A stretch of DNA of 64,000 nt, from contig VFFE01006710.1 in the NCBI GenBank assembly GCA_008921705.1, positions 587,988 through 651,987 of the forward strand, written 5' to 3'. The notes beneath the pieces were generated by a model. The model did not search any database, was not told where the DNA came from, and saw only the letters and a program-made list of their open reading frames with translations. The DNA is from Burhinus oedicnemus (Eukaryota; Chordata; Aves; Charadriiformes; Burhinidae). Shown piece after piece: positions 49,966 to 62,987 of the stretch (its first letter is position 1; each line of letters starts with the position of its first letter). A program made the position numbers and the translations under genes.

Positions 49966-50099
49966 AGGCTGTAGAAGATGGTCACTTCTCTTCAGAGATA
50001 CCAGCTTTGAACATTAATGGTGTTAAGCAGTTATGGGAGGAAAAGAGGAAAGGATCAATGGTAGCTATGCTTGGAGCATACAGGAAAGCTAGAGCTTAG
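49966..50099 (+). CDS. ASPG: Candidate terminal exon of ASPG (44 codons open, but out of frame with exon 15 as read)
   Basis: Follows a near-ideal acceptor (polypyrimidine tract plus CCAG at 49962-49965) and is open for 44 codons to TAG at 50097. It encodes EAVEDGHFSSEIPALNING then KQLWEEKRKGSMVAMLGAY and RKARA. The start resembles the human C-terminal 'LEGAV...PEVLPG' in position and spacing. From exon 15 it could be read only in the frame one base off the ankyrin frame (ending AGC AGT AAA GAA G). So it is either 3' UTR in this animal, the product of a frameshift, or a sign of an indel in the assembly. An AATAAA follows at 50376. Confidence 0.5.
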
Positions 50100-50375
50100 A
50101 AATATTCTCTGCTTAGCATCATATTAAGTTCTTGCTGATTTGCTAAAAATGATTTGCTGCTTTGTCTTTTAATCACTCTTTTTGAAAAGAAATTTTTATA
50201 AACAAGTAAGGCTGGAATGTATTGCCTTTATTGTACAAGTTCTGTTTTTTAAAGAGGCCTTTTGAATCTTCTTATGTTAAATCATTGAGAACAATATTGC
50301 AGGCAAAGCAAACAGAAATGGTGCGGTGAATTCATACCAACAAAAAAGTGGATTGTGCATTTCTGGGTTTCAACT

Positions 50376-50381
50376 AATAAA
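50376..50381 (+). terminator. ASPG: AATAAA polyadenylation signal, likely ASPG 3' end
   Basis: 'caactaataaaatctctg' about 280 bp after the candidate terminal stop, in AT-rich DNA, followed shortly by GT-rich 'gttggtttcactttgtctg', as expected for a cleavage site. No better signal lies between the exon and this point. Confidence 0.5.
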
Positions 50382-50399
50382 ATCTCTGAGGAGCAATGT

Positions 50400-53300
50400 T
50401 GGTTTCACTTTGTCTGTTTTTTGCAATGGCTTGTATCACTTCAGTTGCAATTACAGCAATTGTGAGTGTCAGTGCAAACAATTGAATCAGTCATGGGCAT
50501 CTGCCTGCAGTTGTGTACTAATCTTCACCAATGTGTCACTATAAAACCTCACTTAACATGAGTAGGAGGCAGATGCCATAAAGCATGTTTGTGGGACTAT
50601 CTAAGTGAATTGATTGTTTTGTTCTAATAGCATCTTTCCCACATCCTGACCGGAATATAATCAAGATTGCTACATGCTGGACACATAATTCTTTGGACTG
50701 TAAGCGTGATCTCAGTATTGACAGGCCCAAGTTTAAAGTCCTAATACTTTCAGACTAAAGAAAAAAAGCAATATATGTCTTTACAGCTGTGTCTGCCCTA
50801 GAATATGTAAACGTAGAGAATACTTCAGGCAAATGCATATATTGGAGATGGCAACTTTTAATTTCACCTACAACTTCTGCAGTAATCTATGTGGATTTTC
50901 TATCTGCTTCATCTGAAGGGAATCTTTGAAGTGCAGATAGTTTTTTCTTTTTCCTCTTTATACTCCTCAACCTTCCCACAGCTATTCTTATCATGGAGAA
51001 AAGCTGCACGGACTACTTGCTGAGCCTGCTAGTATTAAAAGATTCCCAAGGTATGTTGCATATCAGATACCCCTAAAACAAGGTTACTGTGCTGCGTGCT
51101 GTCTGAGGAAACACTGGATATGCTCCAGTTAAAAACAAAATCATAAAAATGCCTGATTTTTTAACATGAAGAATAGTGCACCCCTTCACTACAGTCACAA
51201 AAATTACAACTATGCTGTCTCGTTACTAAATAATTGATGTTACATATCAATAAAAATGCTTTAGATTGAATAAAATTAATATGGAATTAAGTAAATAAGA
51301 TCTAACATAAAAAATCAGGCTTCAAATTCATCACCTTTTTGGTGTCTTATGTGTAAATACGTATGTAACAAAGTAATGTTTGTGAAAATTTTTGCAATCA
51401 GGAGAAAACCCATGCATAGACTCTTCTTCCTATGGTATTTAGACCTGCTATCTTAACTCTTGCCTAGTCAGTAGTCTAAAAGTTGATGCACTGAACTAGG
51501 AAATCCCTTGATGAAAGTCACTGGCAGAGAAGTTTTTGTGATTCGGATATTTTCTTTTTTTTAACCGATTCTCAGATGCAATAATTTGTCCATAGCAGCA
51601 TCCATTGTTTATTTCTGTACCGGAATGACTGACTGCAACGTATACAGGAGCATCAGTATTTTCCTTATGCTTTTCAATAAGGGCTTATCTGGTCTACATA
51701 AAACTTTCCAAATAATAACATTCTTATATTTCTAAAATAAAACATCCATGTAAAGTACAAAACATACTTTCTTTTTCTGTTGAACAAAGAATGGCATTCT
51801 GGTGTGAATTACTGAAATAACAGGTCTCAACAGTAAAACTGAAGGAGAGGGAAGAAAACAGACAACCATTTTCTTCCTGCATATGAGCCAGGTAAAGACA
51901 CGAAGGGCAACATTTAGAAATGTAATCCAGTAAGAAGAGTTTCAGTTAGAAGCTTGTAAAGCTAGAATGAAATGGTTTAGGTCATGTTTACAGTGAGAAT
52001 AAAGCAGTATTAGCTTCTTTCTGACAAATCTTTACAGAAATATATATCCTATTAATGTTATCTTGCATAAGATAGCGTTCCTGCAACTTTCTAGAAAATT
52101 TGCTATTTACCTTATAAATAGACAAATATCTAAAAAATCTTTTAATGGCCAACACATGAATGCAAATTTAACATTTATCTAAGAAAGAACGGAATCTCTT
52201 TTATACATGTCAAAATTTCATTCAAGAACTGTAACAGTCTACAAGCATTAAGAGTATGGTGTGATTAGGGTGCTGTCATTAAAAAAGTGACAAAAATCAC
52301 TCAGTTAAGGCCAGAAACTTCAGCTTTTGATTTGGTGTCGGGAACAAACTTCAGTAATGCTTTCGAGATCCTGTGTTTGTCTATTACACCCTTTGTGCAG
52401 TGGATTTAATAATCATAATTATACTCTCCGTGATAACTCCCAGTCTTATGATGAATCTATTTGTGTGTAGTAACCCTTAAGCTTTACTTAGTTATTGGTC
52501 AAAAGCAAAATCTTGTTATTAGTAAGGAATGAAAATTCTACCTATTTGTTTCTACGTATTTGTTTCAGTTACTGTAAGCAGCTGAGTGTCTTTCATTAGT
52601 TAAAGTATGCTAGATACTCCAGGGGCAACTTAATTTTTTTAAACATCCTAATTTTTCTCCTTTAGATCATTCTTGAAAAGATCAAATACACTCTTCTTTT
52701 TATCCAGCAATCTTCTGCTGGGTAAAGGTTTGCAGATTAAGCAGCTGTACAGGGCTATTACTAATGCAAACACACTCATTCTATTGCTGGGACTAGGTGC
52801 GGATGCATTTCATAACTTCTATAACAGCTTTAACTCCAATCACCCATGATGTCTGTGTACCCTTTCATGTCGACGTCCCGTTATAGTTTGTTAAATCTAG
52901 CACATACTGCGAGGATCATCTGCAGATCTGTGCTTGATATTTTACACGCAGTACACATTGGAATAGCGTGGTAGCAGCTGGATGAAGTCAGTTTTGCAGT
53001 TTTTATTGCAGAAAAGCTTGTGGTATTTTTTAGTATCAGATTTTAATGCTTATTGAACATAAAGATGACACTGCGGTTGATGTCAGAAAACGGCAGTGGC
53101 TCCCATTCTTTCCCAACCTCACTCTAATAATGCAAGTGTTCGGGCTGTAGCGTTCCTTGCCCTGCAAAAGCACCAACAGGTGAAATGCCATGCCTGGAAC
53201 ATGCACAAGCTCCTGAGACAGCCTGCTGGTGTGTGAGCGTCAGAGAGACTGCTGCAGGTCTGTGACCATCCTGTTGTACGCGATTTCAGCAGTGACTATA

Positions 53301-56300
53301 CAACAGCAAAAAAGTATACTCAGTAATGTGAGACTCGTAGCCGCTGCACAAATGTTGGATTTGTTTCCAAATGTTGGATCTTTGAAGTTGCAGTGATGTT
53401 CTGGGGATGAATGCTGGTGCTGGAACTTCTGCTGCCTCTCCGCAGGGGAGATGCTATGAATGCCTCCCGTAAAAGTCAAACATTACATCAATTCTACAGC
53501 TTTCTTCACTTGAAAGACAACACCCAGCTTCCAATTTGTTTCTTTTTCCTAATGATCCAGCCAATACTGCCAAGGGATAGGGACTACTTGGCCTATGTCA
53601 GCACTTCCCTAACACGGCAGAAAGCAGAGATTTGCTCAACTCACATGTCCAAGTTCCTGTCTGATTTGAGTTATAACTTTCCTTTCCTGAATGCAACCAC
53701 TTTCTTTGTTACTGCTGTCTGAAAACATTAAGTTTCTGTTTGGAGATTATCTTATAAAACTTTTGTGATGGAAGGGCATTCTTAATTATTTGAAGAATCA
53801 GCATGTGCTTGCTCTCTTATTGCATGTCATCTTGGTAAACTGTTAACATCTGTCAAGGCTGTCTGACCCACTGACAGATTGTGTCTAATCAGTACTTGCT
53901 GAATTAAATCAGCTGTTCAGCAAGGCTTCAGTATCTGCTCGTTCTTCTTATATTGCTAAATAACTCCAGTTCTGCACATCTTAACTTAGAATTACTATAC
54001 TATAGCATGCCTCGGTTGTTTCATACAAGGACTTTGGTGTTCGGCAATGAGTGATAATGAAATCTCTCATCTGGAACTAAACCCCTTTATCCTCCTTCAA
54101 TCAGAGTATCTTTATTTGCAGTCTTCTGAATGGTGTGATCTACTGGGATTCTTCCAAAAAGATTGTGATCTAGTTGGAAGAGTCCTCCATATTTAAGGCA
54201 GGTTCAAGCAGTGAAATGACTAATGAGGGAAGTGTATCCCTTGTATACAGAAGACAAAGTTCGCCCAGTTCCACTTCCACACAAAACATTGATGGACCCA
54301 TAGCACCATCGAATTCAGCTATAGGTGTAATCCCCTTCTCCAGGTACCTATGCTGATCCCTGCATAGGATCTACCACAGCAGTGTAAGAAATAAAATACT
54401 TTTCGTTTCCAGCATCACAATTTGTTAGATCACTGAGATAAACCTGAAGTAATTGTATGATGGGTGAAAACAAGAAATTATAAAGAACTGATCAAATGCA
54501 CATAGCATATCATCACATCATCGCAAGCATTGCTGATACATTTGTGTCTCTTCCAAGTGGACTCTATCAGCAGTATAATCATCTTCTAGACTAGTAAGAC
54601 TAGTCTTTCCATGATTCTTTAACCATGTTTTATGACACCCTGGTGCTTGATTGCATGGTTGTAACAACACTTTCATTTTAGTGACTCTTTTAGAAAAGCT
54701 ACTAATGTAAAAAGCTTATAAGATATGTAAAATAGTCTACTGAACCATACAAATGAGTCTGTGGGACTCAAATGTTGCCATCTTAGATAGTCCATGAGTC
54801 AGAATAAAATCTGGTACTACCAGATTTATTATTTGTGCAAAGTGTCTACCTGAAAATTACTTTAGAAACTTCATTAGACATACATTTGTTTACCTGTGAT
54901 CAGGTGAATGGGAAGAAGCAGAAGCCTGCATCTCAGAAGTGTAGCCGAGATCCTGAATCATAGCAACAAAATGGAATGCCTAGCGTAAACCGCACAAAAT
55001 GTAGTTCTATTTGGAATAGTTAATACAAATCTTTTGGTCAAAGGATTTGGACCTTGATGTCCAAATCTATGTTGATGTCTGACCAAAATTGCCACTGACG
55101 TAACAAGAGGATGTAACAAAGGGGGACCATGACTCCTCGCAGGCTCTGTTGGCAGGGAAAAGGCAGTGCCCCTTTCCCCCTCATCCAGCCCTGCCCAGGC
55201 TCGCCTGTTCAGGCATGCTCAGCTGGTGCATATCTTGCGCACTCCCACTGGCGTTTTGAGCTCCACGCCGGCACCTCCCTCCCACCCCAGGATGCTGCAC
55301 ATCAGAGGGAGATGTCAGCCAAATCCATGGGAAGGTGCCAACCAACAACATCCTGCAGCTTCGCTCCGCAGCCGCCTCCATACACAGGCGCTGCCAGGCT
55401 TCAGCAACGCGCGACCTGATGCGTGGCACGTTGCACAACCAGACAGGAAGAGGCCGAGAGATCGTTTTCTGCCTTGCAGCAGCAATAAACATCACAACAA
55501 TAAATAACCACTCTCTCAAGCCACGGTATTTCCTTCACACCTTCTCAGCTTCAAAATGGGACCAGAAGAATGGTGGCCAGGGGAGATGTTACCTGGCCAG
55601 AACTGCCTGCTTAGTAGTGTATGCAGCATTTCTGAGTACAGATGAGCCCCATTAATTACACGTTTATGTGCACAATAAATGTGTTTCTTTCTGTAGTGCC
55701 ACTGTTGTAGATCCGATTAGGCTCTTGTACTTGGTGTTCAACAGTCACAGACCCTGGTTTTAAGAGCTTACAAGTGAAATTAGATGAGACTCCACGCAGT
55801 GAAAGGTGGTAAGAAAGGGACAAGAGAATGACAACAATGTTTGTTTATGTGCGCTGGTTATTTCTACACCTTGGTTTCCAATTATTTAACATTAAATGAT
55901 TAATTATTAGCATAGAAGGGGAATGACAGTCCTGGCAATTCAGTAGCAATGTTCTCATATAGCAAAGAAAAGAATGTCAGGGTAAAGAAAAAGTAATCTT
56001 AATGGCAATCTTTTGCTGAGAGATAAGGAGTTATCACAATTAGAACAGAGAGCTGTAAATTAATCCTGTCATATGCAAGAAGCTGCTGCGCTGGGGAGAT
56101 CCTCTGAAGGTGATGCCTGTGCATGAATAATTACACTTGCATCTTTCAGGGTGTGTGGCTTCCTTCCTGGATATGTTTTGCTGTGGATCTTTGCGACCGG
56201 GGCCAGTAAAAGTGGGATTTCGGTGCATCAAATTCTTAACGTGGCACATCTGAATTTCTGATTCCCACTGAAGGGTCAGTTTTGGGTGATATGATTCGCA

Positions 56301-57050
56301 GCACCCTTGAGGCAAGACATCCAGCAGAGATCTCTGCTGAATCCCGTAGAGCTCCAGGGCTTCAGGACAATGATGATTGCCTGTTATCTCTGCTGACTGA
56401 CAAGAGCATGATGTGAAATAAGTCGGTTTATTTACTTGGACCACTTTGACCAAGCTCTCTGCCCACAGCTATGTCACCATTTACCACTGTTGTTTGGGAA
56501 GTTCTACATTCAAGGACATAAAACCAGAAATATGAGATGTTGCTAAAAATTACCAGGCCACTTCACTGCAAAGTCACACTCTGTATCTTCAGTGGCTTGA
56601 ACCAGCAGATACTTAGGAAATCTCAATAAATGGTCAAATCATTACTAATGACTTCCTTTCTGATGGCTTTATGGGATGGAACACATAATTCTGCTAACTC
56701 TGAAAAACCAGCTGGTTGGTGAACATGAAAAATAAAATTGGTGCAAAGTTTGCGATGGCTATCACAATTAAGCATTATAATCAATTACAAAGTTATTAAA
56801 GTGCTCTTAGTGCACAGCTGCTAATCTTAAATATGCAATTTTTGGCTGAAACTTTCAGAAAAATCTAGTGATTTCAAGTGTCAGCTTCCAAGGTCTCACC
56901 TGCATCTTAATGGCAGAATAAAAGGTAGCTGGCATTTTTTGAAAGACAGCTCCTTTTACAGTCTGTACAGTCAGGCACCTGGGAAGTGAGGCATTTAAAA
57001 TTCCTGGTCATGTCAAAATCTTGTTCACTGGCTATTTAATTTGCATTTTT
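50400..57050. other. Intergenic DNA downstream of ASPG; no gene recognised
   Basis: AT-rich sequence with scattered AATAAA hexamers (for example near 51248 and 51268). ORFs reach 113 codons in a GC-richer patch at 55130-55660 and 137 codons on the minus strand at 56040-56453, but none has a motif, splice context or familiar sequence. No CR1 fragment or RNA gene was seen. Confidence 0.6.
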
Positions 57051-57057
57051 ATTTCAA

Positions 57058-57105
57058 ATTAAAAACAAAACAAAACAAAACAATACAATACAACACCAAA
57101 AAAAA
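57058..57105 (+). repeat. (AAAAC)n / (AATAC)n low-complexity repeat
   Basis: 'aaacaaaacaaaacaaaac' followed by 'aatacaatacaacacc' and an A run. Simple A/C-rich repeat. Confidence 0.85.
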
Positions 57106-60100
57106 GAAAAACCAGGAGAAAGGAGAATTGATTGTGAGGCGATAAAAAAAAAGTAACCACGAGACCAAACTTTGCTGAAATTTGGTAAAAATACTACAGA
57201 GATTGTTTATCCAGAGTTGATTGCAAAACAGGACTCAGTGAATTCCATTTCTCATTCACACATCTCCAGCTCAACGGCACTGCTGTGGCTCCTAAGCTTC
57301 CAGTGGAAAGCAATGGCAAAGTATAACCTAGGCCAGGACCGCAGAAGTACCTCCTCATTGTTTTCAATATGCATTTCCTAATGCTTTTTAGGGCTCCTAG
57401 TGCTGGAGTTGAAACTTCTTAATATTGAACTCTCAATGCAGAGGATGACAGATGTCCCAGGACAGATCCGCTCGACAGCTCGCGTGCCATCTCTGCAGCA
57501 CAAGGGTTGTTTTTCACACCTTTCTTTTTTTTTTTTTTACACCTGCTGATGCACAGGTAATTGTACCCACTGATCCAGCATCAAGCATGCAAAGCCCTGA
57601 GTTCTCCTTATTCTACACTGTTTATTAGAAGAATTGACATTTGTAACAATGAAATTGAAAATTTGAAGTAGAAAACAGAAAATTTACACTGTTATTTACT
57701 GCTAGCTATTGTGCTACTGTGTACAGAAAAGCTTGACTTGAAAAATTCTCCCAAAGAGAGAAAAAGTACATTAATTTGTATAATGTAATTTACACAGTTA
57801 ACTGCTGGAATGAACAAGATGTTAAATCAGAACAAGGAAAATGGTGGTGTGGTATTACAGGCTAAATTAGTATGTAACCTCTGTAGTGCTCAGGGATGAT
57901 GAACTGTCTGTTTAGATACAGCATATGAGATAAAAACTCCTCTCCTCTTAAAATGATAACTTTGGGTTTAATCAAAAGTTTGTACATACAACAGTGGCAT
58001 TTTCCAATAAAATGTGAATTCTTAGCTTCACATGAAGCTGTTATCCATATTTTAATTTCTAGCCTGTCTTTATTAATTTAAGTACTGAATGGCAACCCCC
58101 CAATCCTTCTAACAGTTCTTGATTGGAAAAACATCCCACCCCATCTTATTTCTCTGTAAATCACTTAATGCTATTTAGGCAATAATCTCAAAAGGCTTCC
58201 TATTTATAAGGAAGCATTAGGCCATCTCTCAAGGTGTTTATTACTGCAAAACAAGTTACTATCAAGCTGTGATTATGCTCACATGTGACACGTAGTGGGC
58301 TGCTATATTGACAAATGAGTTTGAACCAACTAGAGTAAACAAGAAGTTGCCCCATCAGTGTTTGCTATGAACATATGGAATGCTGATTTCCCAGGGTGGG
58401 AGAAAATCCACTTGCACAGGGTTTTTTCTGTTTACCAGGCCCAAGAATATGACAGGTACTTGACAGCACATCTCAGACTCCAGGTCTTTGCTTAAGAAAC
58501 TTCCAAACTAATTTTAGGTGAGCAATAATGAGCAAGAATAGCAAATCAGTAGGGGAATGATGAGGAAGGTAGAAACGATAAGCCAAGAAACAGTAAGCTC
58601 CATGTCCAGGCTGAGTTTGCATGCTGGATTTATCTTAAATTTAGAATTGTCAGATAAAACATGTTGTAGTACAAGGAACAGTACTTTGGGATATCCCATG
58701 CCCTTCCGTGCTATTACCTGTGGAATAAGGTATTGGCAGTAAAGTATTAGGACTTTTTGCCAAAGGAGTGTGGGGATATTGATGGATAATAATGATAGCA
58801 CCTCCCAGTCATTTTTTACATCACTTTTTCAAAGTAGAATCTCCTTGAAATATAATCTTCCTCTTGTTACCAGACCATTCATGATCTTCCATATTCTGCC
58901 ATGCAAACAGCACACCCTTTTATGTCCTCCCACAAGCTTACCCTTCGTCTTCACTTCCTCCCAGGCCAACTCTTTGTCTCTTACAGTCCCCCCTGGCATT
59001 ATGTCTCCTTTTGTGCTGCCCTCTTTGTTTGACACTATCAGCTGATTAGTATTTACTTCCCTCTTCCAAGAAAACTCTGCCTGCTGCACAAGGTGCTCAA
59101 GCCACCATGTTCCACGTGATAGTGTGCTGCTCCTCCAGGTTTCAAGAGTTTCAGTGCAATCAGAGAGCTCTCAACATCTAGTGCAATGAGTCCATGCTGG
59201 TGGGTACCATAGTCCTTTTCATTGGGTTTGTGCCCCTGGACTGCAAACACATGGGAGATGTACCTGCTGGTTGCATAACAGGGCCATTTATTGCACTGTG
59301 AGCCCTTAAAAACCAAGCACAGAACTACTGTAGTCACATATATGCAGCTGAAAAGAGGATATAAACAAGGTTAAACTAGGTAGTTTAACCATCAATAGAA
59401 ATAAAGGACTAATTACTATTCTTTCTAATACAACTAAATTTTCCCCTCTGTACAATTTCAGAACCAATTCTTTTATTTTAATGCTTCAATCACCTTTTGT
59501 ACCTTCACAGAGGAAGAACTATTAACACATGGCTTATCCCTTGCATAGTGCTATCTGGCCACTTCTACTATTAAGCACCTCTACTGTTCTACTTTTTAAA
59601 GCCTGCAGCCTGTTCTGTGAGACTCTGCCTAGCTAAGGGAGGTAGCAGGATGTTAGCTTTCTTACTTTTGTAATTGGGGGTATACAGGTGAGAAACAGAA
59701 CTTATTAAATAATTACATAAATAAATCAAATGTACATTTGCCCACTGCTCTCTAGCATGTAAATTACTAAAAAAAGAACATTTTTCATACTAGTGATCTA
59801 AGGGAATTTATAGATTGACTAGGTGGATCCTTTTAAGTCAATGAAGTTCGCTCTAGTCACCCCTTATATATCCCTTATGAAGAAACACAAGAGACCTGTA
59901 CTCTCTTCTATTATATTCTTCCCTGAAAAAAAAACCCCAAAACTTAAAACATTCAATCAGTAAAACCACTAACACTTATTAAAAAAAAATCCAAAGCAGA
60001 AGATGATTCATTCTGCCTAAACCCCATACAGGTTCTTGTACCTCAGTTCCCCCGGCTGCCCCAGGCAATTCCCCACTGAGGGCTCAGAGTCCTTCTCTAG

Positions 60101-61800
60101 GGGCCACCAGCCATGTGTGTCTGAACCCAGACCAGAACAGCAATGGGATCCCTGGGGATTATATATCTCGCCAGTGCAGTAGTGGGTTCTGACTGGTTTG
60201 GCTGGAAAGGGCTTTTGCACCCAGTTAGTATGGGCAGTCGGGTTATTATTTAGCTGAGTGGTATTGTGGAGCCATGGGTGTGGGTGCGGGTGTGGGTTTG
60301 TGTTTGTCAGGGGCAGGCAAGAGTTGGCAGTGTAGTTAGTGAGGGATTATATATAAAATACAGCTCGTGTGATCATGCTGTGCATGCTGTGTACATCACC
60401 GGCAGGAGTGGGAGACCTAGGACGCTGTGTCATAAAATGAATGACTTTTCTTAGGGTGAATAAAGAGCAGCCTTGCTTCCACAGATTTCCACTGATGCCA
60501 AAGACACAGGTCCCCTTTTAATTAACTCACAACTAGTGCACCTTCCTCTATCCAAAGCAAGTGAATATCCTTTTGGGAGAATGAGAAGGTCCAGAAAACC
60601 CCTACGGATTGGGCTATCTGGAAGAAGTCACAAAATTAACTTCTGGGTTTGAGCCTGAGAGGGTAGAACAGAAGAACAGGAGCTGGTTTTACCAAAGCGG
60701 ACTGAAACACCTCCAGCCTCGATCCGGGGAGCTTCCTCAGCATGAGCTTTGCTTAGGGTCCTAGAGCAACCTGTCTGCTCCTGCTTCTGGTGCGAGCACC
60801 ACGTTCACATGAGCCATGCTGGAACAGCTGCTGCATAGCCACGAGGGCTTCTCCCTCCCCTGCCGCTCCGTGATGCCTGTATGGGCACTTCCTCTGGGAC
60901 TGGCTTAAGTCTCCTATATATTTTCCAAAGGCCAAAGATCATAGGATCTGGAGCGCCAGAATTCATACACAGCACAGTTCTTCAAACATTCGAAGCGGTA
61001 TATAAACATTAGTGAAGCCTCATAAGATGAGGCAGGTAAGCATTATCTCTCCCTCTCAAGGTGTGATGAAGTGACTTGGATGAGGCTGTAGGCTGAGTCA
61101 CTGGCAGAGCAGGGTTTACCATCCACATCTTTTTGAAATGGTGTCTCCTGGGCTGGCTGGCACGAGCAGCATGCGGTCAGGCAACGCAGGCAGCCTGGCA
61201 CCACCAAGGACCTGCATCCCCGCTGCCACCATGGGGAAGCCTGCTGTTAGGTTACCATGAATCCCAACCCGAGGTGGCAGGGCATGAAGGCCTTTCAGCT
61301 CACCCCAACAACACGGCTTGGAGGCCTCGGTGAATTAGGTTTCATTGCTGTTCTGTCAATGAAGAGAGTGAAATTGAGAGGAATTAATTGAAGAAGTCCA
61401 AACTTGGAGATGGTTGCTCCCTGAGTCACAGCTAAGGGCGTGACAATGAGCAAGCAGCCTGATTTTTGGAAGTTCAGGGCGTCCTCCCCGTCGGCTGCCC
61501 AACACCTCTGAAAATCAGGCCCTTCTTCACAGTTCTTGGCCTTGGTTTCTTAGTCCTGCCTTTCCAAAACCAAGTAGTGTGATCTTCTCAAGGTCGGGAA
61601 CATTCAGCAGCAGAGAGCGAGCTCTGAAAAGGCACGGTGCTCCCCACTGTTGACTCCTCAGATGCCTCACCTGGGGAAACAGCAGCAGGGCTGTGGGAAG
61701 TGAGGGAAGCCGGGGCAAACCCATCCCCGTGCAGACAGCGGGTGGTTTCTCATGCCATTTCTGAGCAAAAAAAAACCCCAACGAAACAACCCACACTCAG
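57106..61800. other. Intergenic DNA between ASPG and the mir-203 CpG-rich region; no gene recognised
   Basis: Mostly AT-rich up to about 60 kb, then GC rises. A T run lies near 57527-57539 and a G/T-rich patch at 60278-60310. Minus-strand frames at 58514-59337 (up to 95 codons) read plausibly but match nothing I know. In mammals this interval holds epidermal regulatory DNA for mir-203; no specific element could be identified by eye. Confidence 0.55.
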
Positions 61801-62183
61801 GAGAGGAAAGCCAGCAGCAAACACTTCCAGGCTGGGGAGAGGTACGCCGTGCTACCCTCATGGAGGGCAGAGCAGCACACGGTGGCAACGCCGCCAGCCC
61901 GCGCAGGGATGTCAGGGGGCTTTTGCAGGTTGCCTTCTGCAGAGGCAATTCTCCCAGAGAATATTGCCAGGCAGGGAAGGAGGAGAGGCCCAGCTCCCAA
62001 CACCGGGGATGGCAGGCAGGAGAGCGGGCCTCTCCACCTCAGGCCTGCCCCGGGGCAGGCTGGGCGGGAACCGGCCTTCCTCACCAGGCGCGACGCCACG
62101 AGGAGCACGGAGCGCGGACCAAGGCGGGTCTTCCCGCCGCGGCAACGAAATCCCCCGGAGAACGCGACGGGCCGGTTTACGGC

Positions 62184-62267
62184 ATTTCTTTCCTTTCTGT
62201 TTTGTTTTGTTGTTTTGGTTGGGTGGTTTTTTTGTGTTGGTTTTTTTTTGTTGTTTTTGTTTTTTTA
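62184..62267 (+). repeat. T/G-rich low-complexity tract inside the CpG-rich region
   Basis: Almost pure T with G ('ttttgttttgttgttttgg', 'tgttggtttttttttgttg') and sharp borders with CpG-rich DNA on both sides. Such tracts are common in bird genomes and can hamper sequencing. Confidence 0.85.
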
Positions 62268-62653
62268 CGGCCGGCAGCCAGGCGAGGGGAGCCCGGAGGG
62301 TGCCGGGGGCAGGCGGCCCGTCAGCGGCAGCTCCTGTCAGGAGGGCGCAGGGTGGAGTCTCTTACTCACCTCCCGGAGCCACCTCCAGCTTCGGCGAAAC
62401 CTGTCGAGCAGTTTCCCCCCCCACACACCCCGGTGACAGGGCGGGCGAGCGGGCGGGAGGAAACGCGCCGCCTTGGAACAGGTTTGTCCTTTTCTACCTG
62501 CTGACGTTTGGCCGCCCCAGATGATGGCTGGAAACAAAACCGCCCCGTCAGTGCGAAGGCAGCCTGGAAAAACTGGTCGTGTCAGGGGCGAGGGCTGCAT
62601 TCCTGACTGCCGCGGCAGGGGACGGCTCATCCACCGCGAGGTACCCGCGCGGG

Positions 62654-62661
62654 TATAAAAG
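62654..62661 (+). promoter_or_regulatory. MIR203: TATA box, candidate core promoter of the mir-203 primary transcript
   Basis: TATAAAAG in 'gcgcgggtataaaagggcc', a perfect TATA consensus in GC-rich DNA, 334 bp upstream of the mir-203 hairpin on the same strand. Transcription would be expected to start near 62685. No competing TATA box lies between it and the hairpin. Confidence 0.65.
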
Positions 62662-62772
62662 GGCCCCGCACGGCGAGCCGCGGCAGAGGGGCGGCCGCGG
62701 CGGGGGACCGGCGGCGGGGCGCCTGCCCGCCCGGGCTGCCTCTGAGCTGGGTCCCCTGAGGAGAATGGCTTT

Positions 62773-62792
62773 TTGTTGTTGTTGTTGTTGTT
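62773..62792 (+). repeat. (TTG)n trinucleotide microsatellite
   Basis: About six TTG units followed by 'ttctttttag' and a pyrimidine-rich stretch to about 62835, which together also resemble a splice acceptor. Lies between the TATA box and mir-203. Confidence 0.85.
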
Positions 62793-62910
62793 CTTTTTAG
62801 ACTTTTTTATTTTTCCCTTTTTCCCTCCTTTTAAAGAAAGCTTGTTGCCTTCAAGCTTTCCAAGCCCCAGCGCAAGGCCAGGGGGATGTTCGCGGGACGG
62901 TGGCCATGAG

Positions 62911-62930
62911 NNNNNNNNNNNNNNNNNNNN
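62911..62930. other. Assembly gap (20 N)
   Basis: Twenty undetermined bases within very GC-rich sequence, 57 bp before the mir-203 hairpin. The true gap length may differ. Confidence 1.
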
Positions 62931-62987
62931 AGCGAGCGGGAAGCGCGTCCCCCCGCCCCGCTCCCCCCGCGGACCGCGGCTCCTCAG

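Noticed and set aside
58514..59337. Minus-strand ORFs that read like a retrocopy
   Set aside because: I tried to match them to ribosomal and other common retrocopied proteins from memory without success, and the frames overlap inconsistently.
61637..62524. 295-codon and overlapping 250- and 195-codon ORFs near mir-203
   Set aside because: Several frames are open at once, and the translation runs through a T/G low-complexity tract as poly-Phe/Val. Composition artefact.
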